DNA of 64,000 nucleotides, from the NCBI RefSeq assembly GCF_009177095.1, contig NZ_AP021861.1, positions 6,678,501 to 6,742,500 on the forward strand. The letters run 5' to 3'. The stretch comes from Lacipirellula parvula. GTDB lineage: Bacteria; Planctomycetota; Planctomycetia; Pirellulales; Lacipirellulaceae. The first letter of the stretch is position 1. The number at the start of each line of letters is the position of its first letter. The notes below the pieces were generated by a model. It was not told where the DNA came from and searched no databases. It saw only the letters and a list, made by a program, of their open reading frames with translations. The translations under genes and the position numbers were made by a program. Below, piece after piece: positions 47,408-55,908 of the stretch.

Positions 47408-48292
47408 ATGAAGCGATTCACCGCGCCGTTGTGCGCACTGGCACTCTTTATCTCCGGCGCCCAGACGCCTGCTTCCGCAGAACTTATTTACGGCATCGCC
47501 GCCGTCGGCAACTCGACGGCCCTTCTTAGCTGGGACTCGGCTTCTCCCGGCAGCATCATCTCCGGTTCGTTCGTCTCGGGCCTCCAGAGCAACGAAACCA
47601 TCGTCGGCATCGACTTCCGCCCAGCCACCGGCGGCCTCTACGCCCTGGGAACCTCCAGCCGGCTCTACACGCTGAACACGTCGACGGGTGCAGCCACCGC
47701 GGTCGCCGCGCCATTTTCGCCGGCACTGAACGGCTTCAACTTCGGCTTCGACTTCAACCCGACGATCGACCGCATCCGCGTCGTCGCCGAGACGAACAAG
47801 AACCTGGTCCTCAACCCGATCACCGGCGCCGTCCAACTGGCGGCCACCGACCTGGCCTTCGGCCCCGGCGACCCGAACTTCGGCATCGACCCGAACGTGG
47901 TGAACTCGGCCTACACCAACAATTTCGCTGGCGCGACGACCACGCAGCTTTACGGCATCGACACCGCCCTCGACATCCTGGTCACCCAAGCGAACAACGC
48001 GGGCACGCTCGGCACGGTTGGACCGCTCGGCTTCAATGTCACCGGCGTCGGCGGTTTCGACATTTCGGGGACGACGGGCATCGCCTACGCGGCGCTGCTG
48101 CTGTCGGGCAGCTCGCAGTCGAACCTCTACACGATCAACCTCGCCACCGGCGCCGCGACCCCTGTCGGCCAAATTGACGGCGGCGTGATCATTACGGCCA
48201 TGACGGTTGCCCCGGCTGTCCCCGAACCGGCCACGCTCGGCTTGGCGGCGATGGCCTTGGCCGCCGTACCGCTGGCCCGTCGTCGTAAGTAG
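47408..48292 (+). CDS. PEP-CTERM protein with DUF4394-like domain
   Basis: A 294-residue secreted protein. Signal peptide about residues 1-22 (ends PASA), then a beta-rich body of DUF4394 type: GIDFRPATGGLYALGTSSRL, NTSTGAATAVA and FGFDFNPTIDRIRVVAETNK, the hallmark strings of that family. The C-terminus is a complete PEP-CTERM sorting signal: VPEP, a hydrophobic helix (ATLGLAAMALAAVPLA) and RRRK. Such proteins are processed by an exosortase (EpsH-like) and sent to the cell surface or matrix. No exosortase gene is in view. AGGAG lies 8-9 bases before the ATG, and a terminator follows. Confidence 0.93.
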   Translation: MKRFTAPLCALALFISGAQTPASAELIYGIAAVGNSTALLSWDSASPGSIISGSFVSGLQSNETIVGIDFRPATGGLYALGTSSRLYTLNTSTGAATAVAAPFSPALNGFNFGFDFNPTIDRIRVVAETNKNLVLNPITGAVQLAATDLAFGPGDPNFGIDPNVVNSAYTNNFAGATTTQLYGIDTALDILVTQANNAGTLGTVGPLGFNVTGVGGFDISGTTGIAYAALLLSGSSQSNLYTINLATGAATPVGQIDGGVIITAMTVAPAVPEPATLGLAAMALAAVPLARRRK

Positions 48293-48324
48293 CGCGTCGT
48301 GAAATAACTTTGCTTCGAACTCTC

Positions 48325-48360
48325 CAGGCGGGCAATTCTTCGGAATCGCCCGCCTGTTTT
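48325..48360 (+). terminator. Intrinsic terminator after PEP-CTERM gene
   Basis: CAGGCGGGC pairs with GCCCGCCTG (with inner AATTC/GGAATC contacts), followed by TTTTC TTGCC. It lies 33 bases after the stop codon and isolates this gene as its own transcript. Confidence 0.85.
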
Positions 48361-48501
48361 CTTGCCTGTTTCGTTAGTTAAATCCCCCTACGGCCCGCCG
48401 CCGCTCCCTCGCTGCGGCCCGCTTTCTTCGACCTCGGCAATGGAAATTCTCCCGCTGACATATGTTCTTGAGAGAGTCCCGCTCGAACGAACAACCAACG
48501 C

Positions 48502-49068
48502 ATGACGTCACCCATCATTCAATTCCTGAGACCGACGTTCTACGCAGTGGTCGCGTTCGCGTTTTTTGCCGGCTTGATGAACATCTATTGGTCCGCCAGC
48601 GCTTCTTCCGTTGCGGGGATCGACGCAGACGAACTTGCCGGCATCGACCTGTCCGAAGTCGTCTTCCCGTCGCCGAAGCTTAAGCCCGACGACGTCGTTC
48701 GCCTGCAACTGAAAGGGCTCGGCGATTCGAAACGAGACGGCGTCGGCATCTTGCAATGTTTTTGTTTGGCATCGCCTGCCAATCGCACGGAAACGGGCCC
48801 CCTGAAGCACTTCGGCGAAATGGTGCGCAACCCGCCCTTCGACGCGATGACTTCCCCCCGAGCCGCGCTCGTGGGTCGCCCGCAAATCGAAAACAACGTC
48901 GCGAAGTTACTTGTCACGATCATCGACGCTCAACACCATGTCCGCATTTTCGCATTCGTGTTGTCTCGACAAGACGAAGCGCCGTTTCAGGGCTGCTGGA
49001 TGACCGACGCGGTGCTAGCAACGAATCCCCCTGCGGCGCCTCCGCCCGCAGAACTGCCATCAGCCTGA
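48502..49068 (+). CDS. Membrane-anchored DUF4864-like protein
   Basis: A 188-residue protein with one N-terminal hydrophobic helix (FYAVVAFAFFAGLMNIYWSA, residues ~12-31) that anchors or exports it. The rest has the layout of DUF4864: VVRLQLKGLGD, a Phe/Ala-Ser segment (CFCLASPANR), GPLKHFGEMVRNPPFDAM and ending FVLSRQDEAPFQGCWMTDAV, followed by a Pro/Ala tail. The family assignment is by pattern recognition and has no known function. It precedes the sigma factor gene by about 110 bases on the same strand. Confidence 0.65.
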   Translation: MTSPIIQFLRPTFYAVVAFAFFAGLMNIYWSASASSVAGIDADELAGIDLSEVVFPSPKLKPDDVVRLQLKGLGDSKRDGVGILQCFCLASPANRTETGPLKHFGEMVRNPPFDAMTSPRAALVGRPQIENNVAKLLVTIIDAQHHVRIFAFVLSRQDEAPFQGCWMTDAVLATNPPAAPPPAELPSA

Positions 49069-49177
49069 ACGCGCTTCGCCGCGAATCTCACTCTCTGCAA
49101 CATCTCTCCGCATCCATTCCCGCGCGTTCAGCCGTACTCATTACAGGAACAGACGATTGTCAGCGACTCCCAATCCA

Positions 49178-49867
49178 ATGCCGAGCGACGACGCCCGCGG
49201 CGGATTGGGGGTGAACGTCTCCAGAGGTCTCTCGACCGACGAGACGCTGCGCGACCGACCGACGCCTGAGGCCGGCGAGTTGGAACCAGTTCCGACTTCC
49301 GACGGATCGGACTTACTCGCCGCGGTGCGCCTCGGAGATCGGACGGCGTTTCGCGCGCTTTACGATCGGTTTGGAGCCGACTTGCTTGCCCTGTGTGAAC
49401 GGATCCTCCGCCATCGCGCCGACGCCGAAGACGCCGTCGCCGAGGTTTTCTGGGAAGTTTGGAAACGACGCGACCGGTACGACTCGATGCGCGGAGCCGC
49501 GCGCCCTTACCTGATGACGCTCGCCCGCAGTCGCGCCATCGATCGCTTGCGCAGCCATGCGGCGCGGCCTGAAGTCCGCGCCGATTCGGGTTGGCGCTTG
49601 AACGAACAAGACACGCTCGCCGGCGGCGCCCCGGCGCCAGACGAATCGGCTTCGCAAGGCGAGACTCGCGTTCGCATCGTCGCCGCGATCGCCGAACTCG
49701 ACGCCCGCCAACGCGAAGCGATGGAACTCGCCTACTACGAAGGACTCAGTCACCAACAAATCGCCCAACGGCTTGGCGCGCCGCTGGGAACCGTCAAAAC
49801 GCACATCCGCAGAGGATTAAAAAAACTCCGGTACGCCCTCCAAGGCTTGCAGGCTGAAGACGATTGA
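49178..49867 (+). CDS. ECF-family RNA polymerase sigma factor
   Basis: Sigma-70 family factor of the ECF (group 4) type. After a ~50-residue variable N-terminus, region 2 is RLGDRTAFRALYDRFGADLL... AEDAVAEVFWEVWKRRDRYD and region 4 is IAELDARQREAMELAYYEGLSHQQIAQRLGAP with the helix-turn-helix GTVKTHIRRGLKKLR. The start is put at ATG 49178; TTG at 49157 is an alternative. The stop codon overlaps the anti-sigma start by one base (TGATG), so the pair is translationally coupled. Its resemblance is to SigK-type ECFs, fitting the RskA-like partner. Confidence 0.92.
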   Translation: MPSDDARGGLGVNVSRGLSTDETLRDRPTPEAGELEPVPTSDGSDLLAAVRLGDRTAFRALYDRFGADLLALCERILRHRADAEDAVAEVFWEVWKRRDRYDSMRGAARPYLMTLARSRAIDRLRSHAARPEVRADSGWRLNEQDTLAGGAPAPDESASQGETRVRIVAAIAELDARQREAMELAYYEGLSHQQIAQRLGAPLGTVKTHIRRGLKKLRYALQGLQAEDD

Positions 49868-50685
49868 TGATTACTTGCGACCACTGCCGAAATGAGCTGG
49901 CCGAGCATGCCTTGGGCCACCTGACCGCGGAAGCCGCCGCGGCCGTGGGCGACCATTTGGCCGCGTGCCCGGTTTGCCGCCATGAAGCGGCGGCGATTGT
50001 GGCCGCATGGTCGGCGCTTCCCATGACGCTTGAACCCGTCGCTCCGCCCGCCGATCTCTTCGATCGAATCACAAACCGCCTCGAAGATTGGCCGCAAGGA
50101 TCGAAATCGCACCCCGCACAGCGTTCGCTCAACCCTTCGACAAACAGCGCCGAAAAACGTGCAACGGCAGCTCGCCGACTTTCCGCACGCCAACGGCTCG
50201 CCTCTTATGCGCTCGCCGCGAGCGTCCTGATCGGGCTGACGGCCTCGTTCGCGAGACTCGCCCCCTCTTCCGACCACGCCGCACGGAAGCAGCAGATTGC
50301 TAACGAACTGCTGATCACGGGCGCCAGAGACAAAGCGAGGTTACGCTCCGAACAAGTCCGCATCGTCTCTTTTCATGGCGCGCAAGCGCCGGAAACCGCC
50401 GCGGCCTACATCATCTGGGACCTGCCAGCCCAACAGTGGCACTTCCATGCCACGGGGCTGCCGGCGGCTTCCGCAGGAAAAAGCTATCAGCTTTGGGCCG
50501 CGGATGATCGGGGCGACTACTTCGCCGGTCCGCAATTCACCGTCGATCAGCAGGGAGAAGCCCACGTTATCGCCGACTTCCCGAAACTCACCCCAGGGCG
50601 GCCCTCGCGAGCCATCGTGACCCTGGAGTCCGACGCCAAAACTTCGCAACCAAGCGCCGATCTCGTTTTTGAAGCCAAGCTGTAG
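49867..50685 (+). CDS. RskA-like anti-sigma factor
   Basis: A 272-residue transmembrane regulator. The N-terminal cytoplasmic domain has a zinc-binding anti-sigma motif, H30...C34xxC37 (GDHLAACPVC), preceded by MITCDHCRNE. A single hydrophobic helix (YALAASVLIGLTASFARLA) lies near residue 120. The outer part matches the anti-sigma-K C-terminal domain (IIWDLPAQQWHFHATGLPAA, AGKSYQLWAADDRG). It should hold the upstream sigma factor until regulated proteolysis frees it. What signal it senses is not visible. The RND operon begins about 190 bases downstream and is a candidate target. Confidence 0.9.
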   Translation: MITCDHCRNELAEHALGHLTAEAAAAVGDHLAACPVCRHEAAAIVAAWSALPMTLEPVAPPADLFDRITNRLEDWPQGSKSHPAQRSLNPSTNSAEKRATAARRLSARQRLASYALAASVLIGLTASFARLAPSSDHAARKQQIANELLITGARDKARLRSEQVRIVSFHGAQAPETAAAYIIWDLPAQQWHFHATGLPAASAGKSYQLWAADDRGDYFAGPQFTVDQQGEAHVIADFPKLTPGRPSRAIVTLESDAKTSQPSADLVFEAKL

Positions 50686-50872
50686 TCGCTGCTTTTTCTT
50701 CTTTTTTGCAGACGTTGCGGGCCGTAAATCCCGCCTCCAGGCCACTTTCGGCCCGCTAAACCTACGGCAACTCACCGGCTCTTTCGCGATTCGGCGGGGT
50801 TATACTGTAGGAGGCGGCACTTCTGCGGGCCGCTACGTCCATGCACGTCCCTTCCCGTCGCCCAGGCCGTCG

Positions 50873-52195
50873 ATGCCCTGCCCCGCCCCGACTTCCCGCT
50901 CGGTCTTCCTCGCCGCGGCCGCGACTTCGCTGGCGCTGCTCGGCTGCGGGAAAGCCGACCCCGCCGCCACCCCGTCGGCTGCGAAAATGGCCCCCCTCGC
51001 TCCGAAGGAAGTCGAAGTCGTCGCCGCCCAACTCCTTCCTTGGCCGCGGACGGTCACCGTCCAAGGCGCTCTCCTCGCCGACGAAGACGCCGTCCTCGGC
51101 TCAAAGCTCGCCGGCCGCGTTGCCACGGTGTCCGTCGACCTCGGTTCAATCGTCAAGAAAGGCGATCCGCTTGTCACGCTCGACCGCAGCGAACTCGACC
51201 TGCAGGTGAAACTCGCCGAGGCCCAACTCCAACAGGCGTGCGCCGCGATCGGCATCACGCCGAAGGAAGATGAAACGCGGCTCGACTTCGACGACGCCCC
51301 CCCCGTCCAATTGGAACAAGCCCTCGTCGACGAAGCCCAAGCTGCCGTCAACCGCGCCCGCGCATTGGTGCCGACCCGCGCGATCACCGGCGGCGAATAC
51401 GACACGCTAGTCGCGCAACTTCGCGCCGCGAAGGCCCGTTACAACTCGGCGCTCAATTCGGTCAGCACGCAGGTCGCGCTCATCGGCGTCCGCCGCACCG
51501 AGCTCTCGCTCGTCAAACAGCAGGTGATCGACTCGCAGCTGATCGCGCCGTTCGACGGCGTCGTCGAAGCCCGCCGCGTCTCGCCTGGCGAGTATGTGTC
51601 GATGGGCCAACCGCTCATCGCGCTCGTCCGCGCCGAACGGCTCCGCTTCACGGCCGGCGTCCCCGAAAGCCAGGCCCGTCAGATCAAAACCGGCCAGAAG
51701 GTCGAAATCCAAATCGCCGGCGTTGCTGAACCGATCCTCACCGCAGTGACGCGAGTCAGCCCCATCGTCACGCAAACGAGCCGTGCCGTCCGCATCGAAG
51801 CCGACGTTCCCAATCCCGACCACGCCCTGCAAGCCGGCCTGTTCGCCAAGGCCGACGTCATCGTCGACGCCGAGGCGCAAGCCCTCGCCCTGCCCGAGGC
51901 GGCGGTCACTCGCTTCGCCGGCGTCGAAAAAGTCTGGGTCGTCGCCGACGGCCAAGCCGCGCAGAAGTCGATCCGCACCGGCCGCCAGGAACGGGGCCGC
52001 GTCGAAATCCTCGACGGCCTCCCCGCCGGCAGCGAGGTCGTCGCCAACGCCGAGCAAGGCCGCACCGGACCGGTGACGCTTAAAGCGGTCAGCGGTCAGC
52101 TTTCAGCAATCAGCCAGAAAAGTGAGGAACGGAAGGCGTCCGCAGAGGAAGCCGCCGCTCCTACTAACAAACAGTCCACTCCTCCTGCTGGCTGA
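50873..52195 (+). CDS. RND efflux membrane-fusion protein (adaptor)
   Basis: Periplasmic adaptor of a tripartite RND pump. The start at 50873 gives a lipoprotein signal (SLALLGC, Cys25) and 440 residues; the open frame begins upstream at 50669 without support. Order: lipoyl half-motif (VQGALLADEDAVLGSKLAGR, DLGSIVKKGDPLVTLD), an alpha-hairpin, the second half (LIAPFDGVVEARRVSPGEYV) and beta-barrel/membrane-proximal domains (AVTRFAGVEKVWVVADGQAA). The last ~36 codons (from 52085) are an AGCTGTCAGC repeat element that supplies the tail and the stop codon. The pump gene starts 32 bases later. Confidence 0.93.
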   Translation: MPCPAPTSRSVFLAAAATSLALLGCGKADPAATPSAAKMAPLAPKEVEVVAAQLLPWPRTVTVQGALLADEDAVLGSKLAGRVATVSVDLGSIVKKGDPLVTLDRSELDLQVKLAEAQLQQACAAIGITPKEDETRLDFDDAPPVQLEQALVDEAQAAVNRARALVPTRAITGGEYDTLVAQLRAAKARYNSALNSVSTQVALIGVRRTELSLVKQQVIDSQLIAPFDGVVEARRVSPGEYVSMGQPLIALVRAERLRFTAGVPESQARQIKTGQKVEIQIAGVAEPILTAVTRVSPIVTQTSRAVRIEADVPNPDHALQAGLFAKADVIVDAEAQALALPEAAVTRFAGVEKVWVVADGQAAQKSIRTGRQERGRVEILDGLPAGSEVVANAEQGRTGPVTLKAVSGQLSAISQKSEERKASAEEAAAPTNKQSTPPAG

Positions 52196-52214
52196 CAGCT
52201 GAACGCTGACAGCT
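52085..52214. repeat. AGCTGTCAGC element inside the adaptor gene end
   Basis: Left block 52085-52118 (GCGGTCAGCGGTCAGCTTTC and on), right block 52187-52214 (GCTGGCTGACAGCTGAACGC and on), here with a 68-base spacer. Unlike the other copies it overlaps coding sequence: the adaptor reading frame continues through the left block and spacer to a TGA in the right block (52193-52195). It ends 13 bases before the pump gene start. Confidence 0.85.
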
Positions 52215-52226
52215 TCCTAGCTTCTC

Positions 52227-55200
52227 ATGCAATGGCTCGCCCGAGTTTGCGTTGAGCGTCCCGTCTTCGCCCTCATGCTGATCGCAGCAGTGGTCGTCGC
52301 CGGCGCCGCTGCGTATCCGCAGCTCGGCATCGACCGCTTTCCGAACATCGACCTGCCGACGATTCGCGTCGCCACCAACTACCCCGGCGCCGCGGCGGCG
52401 GAAGTGGAGTCGGAAGTCACCCAGCCGCTCGAAGACGCGGTCGCCACCGTGGCCGGCATCGACGAACTACGTTCGCTCTCGAACGACGGCGTCTCGATGC
52501 TGATGATTACCTTCCGCCTCGACGTCAACATCGGCGTCGCCTCGCAAGACGTCCGCGACGCCGTGAACAGCGTCCTCAACCGACTTCCGCCCGGCATCGA
52601 CCCGCCGGTGGTGCAGAAGCAAGATCTCGACGCCTCGCCGATCATGACGCTTGCCGTCTTCGGCCAGCGCGAGCCGCGCGAGCTCTACGTTCTCGCCGAT
52701 CGCAGCGTCAAAAGCATCATCGAATCAGCCCGCGGCGTTGGGCAGGTGACGATCGAAGGCGCCTCGGATCGAGCGGTGCAGATCAATCTCGAAGCCGACC
52801 GCCTCGCCGCGCATCGCACGTCGGTGATGCAGGTCTATGACGCGATCTCCTCGCAAAACGCCGAGATTCCCGCCGGCCGAGTCGACGCCGGCTTCCGCGA
52901 GTTGAGCCTCCGCACCCTCGGCCGCTTGCCGAAGACGAGCGAGTTCAACAACCTCGTCGTATCGACCGTCGGCGACGTGCCGCTCCGGATCTCCGACCTC
53001 GGCGAAGCGGTCGACCTCACCAAAGAACGCCGCTCGCTCGCGCTGTTCGATGGCCAACCCGCCGTCGTGCTGCAAGTGCAGCGGCAATCGGGCGAGAACA
53101 CGGTCGAGGTGATCGACGCCGTGAAAAAGCGGCTCAAGCAAGTCCGCGAGCTGCTTCCCCCGGACGTGCGAGTCGAAGTTCTGCAGGATCAGTCTCGCTA
53201 CATCCGCGCCGCCCTCAACGAAATCCAGCACCATCTCGTCATCGGCAGCCTCATGGCGAGCGTCATCGTGCTGCTCTTCATGCGATCGTGGCGGTCGACC
53301 ATCATCGCCGCCGTCGCGATTCCGACTTCGATTATCGGCGCCTTCGCCGTGATGAAGGGGATGGACTTCACGCTCAACAATGTCACGATGCTCGCGCTGG
53401 TGCTGATGGTTGGCGTCGTCATCGACGATGCGATCATCGTCCTTGAAAACGTCTTCCGCGTCATCGAAGAACAGCGGCTTGAACCGAAACGGGCCGCAAT
53501 CGTCGGCACGCAGGAAATCGGCCTCGCGGTCCTCGCCACGACGATCTCGCTGGTGATCGTCTTCCTGCCGGTGTCGTTCCTTTCGAGCGTCACCGGCCGG
53601 CTGCTCTACGAATTCGGCATCACCTCGACTGTCGCGGTGATGATCTCGATGCTCGTGAGCTTCTCGCTCACGCCCATGATGTGTAGCCGGATGCTGAAGC
53701 GTCCGAAGCAGGAAGCACCGGAGGATTCAGATCCTGTGGCTCCCTCCCCCTCGAGGGGAGGACTGGGGAGGGGAGCGGAAGCGTCGAGCGACTCCGCCTC
53801 AAACAACCCCCCTTCGCACATTCACGCCAGCCACGAAGTCGCCTCCCGCCGCGGCTTCTACCGCTACATCGAAAACTCCTACATGTGGTGCCTCCGCCTC
53901 TCGATGCGGCAGCGCTGGTTCATCCTCCTCGTCTCGGTCGTCGTCATCGCCTCGAACATCCCGCTGTTCAACCTCGTCCAACAAGACTACATCCCGACCG
54001 ACGTCGACGAGGGCGAGTTCGAAGTCCGCATCTCCGCGCCCGAGGGAACCAGCATCACGGCGATGGACCAAATGATCTCCGCGGTCGAGCCGAAAGTCCG
54101 TGAAGTCCCCGGCGTGGTGCACGTTCTCTCGACCGTCTCCGGCAGTTCGCCCCGCGGCACGAGCCAGGCGAGCATGTACGTCCGACTCGACGACCTCGAA
54201 ACGCGCACCTTCTCGCTCGGCAGGCTTTGGCACGGCCTGCTGGAAGGCAACCCCAACCAGGCGTTCGAGGGCAATTACAACCAACGCGACAAGATGCGCG
54301 AAGTCCGCTCGATTATCGCCGCGTATCCCGACCTGCGGGCGTCAGTTCGCAACCTCACCTCGTTCCGGCAAGGGGCCCCGGTCGATCTCGACTTCGTCGT
54401 CACTGGCCCCGACCTGCAAGAACTCGCCGACTTCACCGACCGCCTCCGCGATCGCGTCGCCGAGATGCCGGGGCTCGTCGACGCCGACAGCACGCTGCGG
54501 ATGGACAAGCCGAACTTGCTCGCCCACATCGATCGCGAACGGGCCGCCGCGCTCGGCGTCGACGTCCGCGAAATTGCCGACACGCTGCGGATCGCCGTCG
54601 GCGGCGACGATCGCGTCTCCCGCTTCTACGATTCGCAAGCCGACGACGCTTACGACGTTGAGCTTCGCCTCCGCGGCGTCGATCGCGCGGATCCCCGCGA
54701 CATTTCGCAGCTCTACGTTCGCACGGCCAATCCCCGCGCCGCCGGCAACACTAACCGCACGATTCCGGCCGCCGAGCCGACGCTCATTCCCGGGCTCGGT
54801 TACGAAACCGGCGACCAGCCGCTCACGCGACTCGACAACGTCGTGTCGTTCGAAGAGACCTTCAGCCCGTCGCGCATCGACCGGCTCGATCGCCTCCGCA
54901 TGGCCGCGGTGCGGGCGAACCTCGCCCCTGGCTACGCCCTTGCCGAGCAAGCGCGACTCGTGCATAAGGCCGCCGAGGATCTCGGCCTGCCGCCCGGTTA
55001 CTCCACCCGCGTCGTCGGCGGCGCCCGCGAACTGCAAACGACGCTCGAAGAGTTTATCTGGACCTGTGCGTTGTCGTTCGTCTGCATGTATATCGTGCTC
55101 GCCGCCCAGTACGAGCATCTCATCCACCCGCTGACGATCCTCGCCTCGCTGCCGATCGCGATTCCCTTCGGCCTGTTCAGCCTGTGGCTTGGCGGCGAAT

Positions 55201-55634
55201 CGCTCAACCTCTACTCCGCCCTCGGCATCCTTGTGCTGTTCGGCATGGTGAAGAAAGCTTCGATCTTGCAGGTCGACCACATCAACCAGCTCCGCGCCGC
55301 CGGTCTGCCGCGCAACGAAGCGATCCTCGAAGGGAACCGCAACCGCCTGCGGCCGATCCTGATGACGGCGATCGCGTTCGTCGCCGGCATGGTGCCGCTG
55401 CTGATCGCCACCGGCCCGGGCGCCGAGGAACGCCGGTCGATCGCCGTGCTCGTCGTCGGCGGTCAGGCCCTCTCCCTGCTACTGACGCTGTTGGCCGTGC
55501 CGGTTATTTACTCACTGCTCGACGACCTGAGCGCCCTGTTCGTCCGCCGCGCCACCGCCCCCTCCCCTGCACCGCCGCCGACAACGACGCCCACGGCAAC
55601 GACAACGCTTACCGGCCAAGTCGCTCCCGCTTAG
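52227..55634 (+). CDS. RND efflux pump, HAE1/AcrB-type inner-membrane subunit
   Basis: A 1135-residue proton-driven exporter with the 12-helix, two-large-loop layout of the hydrophobe/amphiphile RND family. TM1 starts FALMLIAAVVVAGAAAYPQL; the proton-relay pair Asp400-Asp401 lies in VVIDDAIIVLEN; the GxxxGxxxPxxxG-like QMAIAFVAGMVPLLIATG-type segment is near the end. Around residues 494-535, between the halves, is a Pro/Ser/Arg/Gly-rich stretch (VAPSPSRGGLGRGAEASS) read from a CTCCCC repeat (53743-53780). The pump is not obviously damaged by it. No outer-membrane TolC-like gene follows, so the channel must come from elsewhere. Confidence 0.96.
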   Translation: MQWLARVCVERPVFALMLIAAVVVAGAAAYPQLGIDRFPNIDLPTIRVATNYPGAAAAEVESEVTQPLEDAVATVAGIDELRSLSNDGVSMLMITFRLDVNIGVASQDVRDAVNSVLNRLPPGIDPPVVQKQDLDASPIMTLAVFGQREPRELYVLADRSVKSIIESARGVGQVTIEGASDRAVQINLEADRLAAHRTSVMQVYDAISSQNAEIPAGRVDAGFRELSLRTLGRLPKTSEFNNLVVSTVGDVPLRISDLGEAVDLTKERRSLALFDGQPAVVLQVQRQSGENTVEVIDAVKKRLKQVRELLPPDVRVEVLQDQSRYIRAALNEIQHHLVIGSLMASVIVLLFMRSWRSTIIAAVAIPTSIIGAFAVMKGMDFTLNNVTMLALVLMVGVVIDDAIIVLENVFRVIEEQRLEPKRAAIVGTQEIGLAVLATTISLVIVFLPVSFLSSVTGRLLYEFGITSTVAVMISMLVSFSLTPMMCSRMLKRPKQEAPEDSDPVAPSPSRGGLGRGAEASSDSASNNPPSHIHASHEVASRRGFYRYIENSYMWCLRLSMRQRWFILLVSVVVIASNIPLFNLVQQDYIPTDVDEGEFEVRISAPEGTSITAMDQMISAVEPKVREVPGVVHVLSTVSGSSPRGTSQASMYVRLDDLETRTFSLGRLWHGLLEGNPNQAFEGNYNQRDKMREVRSIIAAYPDLRASVRNLTSFRQGAPVDLDFVVTGPDLQELADFTDRLRDRVAEMPGLVDADSTLRMDKPNLLAHIDRERAAALGVDVREIADTLRIAVGGDDRVSRFYDSQADDAYDVELRLRGVDRADPRDISQLYVRTANPRAAGNTNRTIPAAEPTLIPGLGYETGDQPLTRLDNVVSFEETFSPSRIDRLDRLRMAAVRANLAPGYALAEQARLVHKAAEDLGLPPGYSTRVVGGARELQTTLEEFIWTCALSFVCMYIVLAAQYEHLIHPLTILASLPIAIPFGLFSLWLGGESLNLYSALGILVLFGMVKKASILQVDHINQLRAAGLPRNEAILEGNRNRLRPILMTAIAFVAGMVPLLIATGPGAEERRSIAVLVVGGQALSLLLTLLAVPVIYSLLDDLSALFVRRATAPSPAPPPTTTPTATTTLTGQVAPA
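53743..53780. repeat. CTCCCCTCGAGGGGAGG repeat inside RND pump gene
   Basis: TCCCTCCCCCTCGAGGGGAGG followed by ACTGGGGAGGGG. A related sequence is outside genes at 62438-62472 (CCCCTCCCCTCGATGGGGAG then GGTTAGGGAGGGG). In this copy the bases are read in frame as PSPSRGGLGRG in the cytoplasmic linker between the pump halves. Confidence 0.7.
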
Positions 55635-55655
55635 GCATTAATCTCTTCGTTGCAT

Positions 55656-55728
55656 TTCCTTTGCGCCTCTGCGCCTTTGCGAGAGATAAAAAAGATGTCT
55701 CACGCAAAGGCGCAGAGGCGCAAAGAAA
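55656..55728. repeat. Two-arm element of GCGCAGAGG words
   Basis: Left block 55656-55685 (TTCCTTTGCGCCTCTGCGCC and on) and right block 55698-55728 (TCTCACGCAAAGGCGCAGAG and on) are nearly perfect reverse complements 12 bases apart. Left block starts 22 bases after the RND pump stop codon, so it may also end the transcript. Confidence 0.85.
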
Positions 55729-55908
55729 ACGCCAAGAAAACCATGCCTTTAGTCATCAACTCAGTCTCGCAACATGCATCGCCGCTTGCTCCGCGAGCAT
55801 GCCATTAGTAGCCTGTCACTACCGCGTTCGCACTCGCCACGAGCCACTTCTAGCGACGCGTCTGCCCCTCTATTCCATCCCAGGCAATAACTCTCAAGGA
55901 ACCTTGCG

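Noticed and set aside
55760-55908. Possible small gene between the RND pump and the DUF1080 gene
   Set aside because: Open frames are short, have no ribosome-binding site and overlap the GCGCAGAGG element or the DUF1080 leader.
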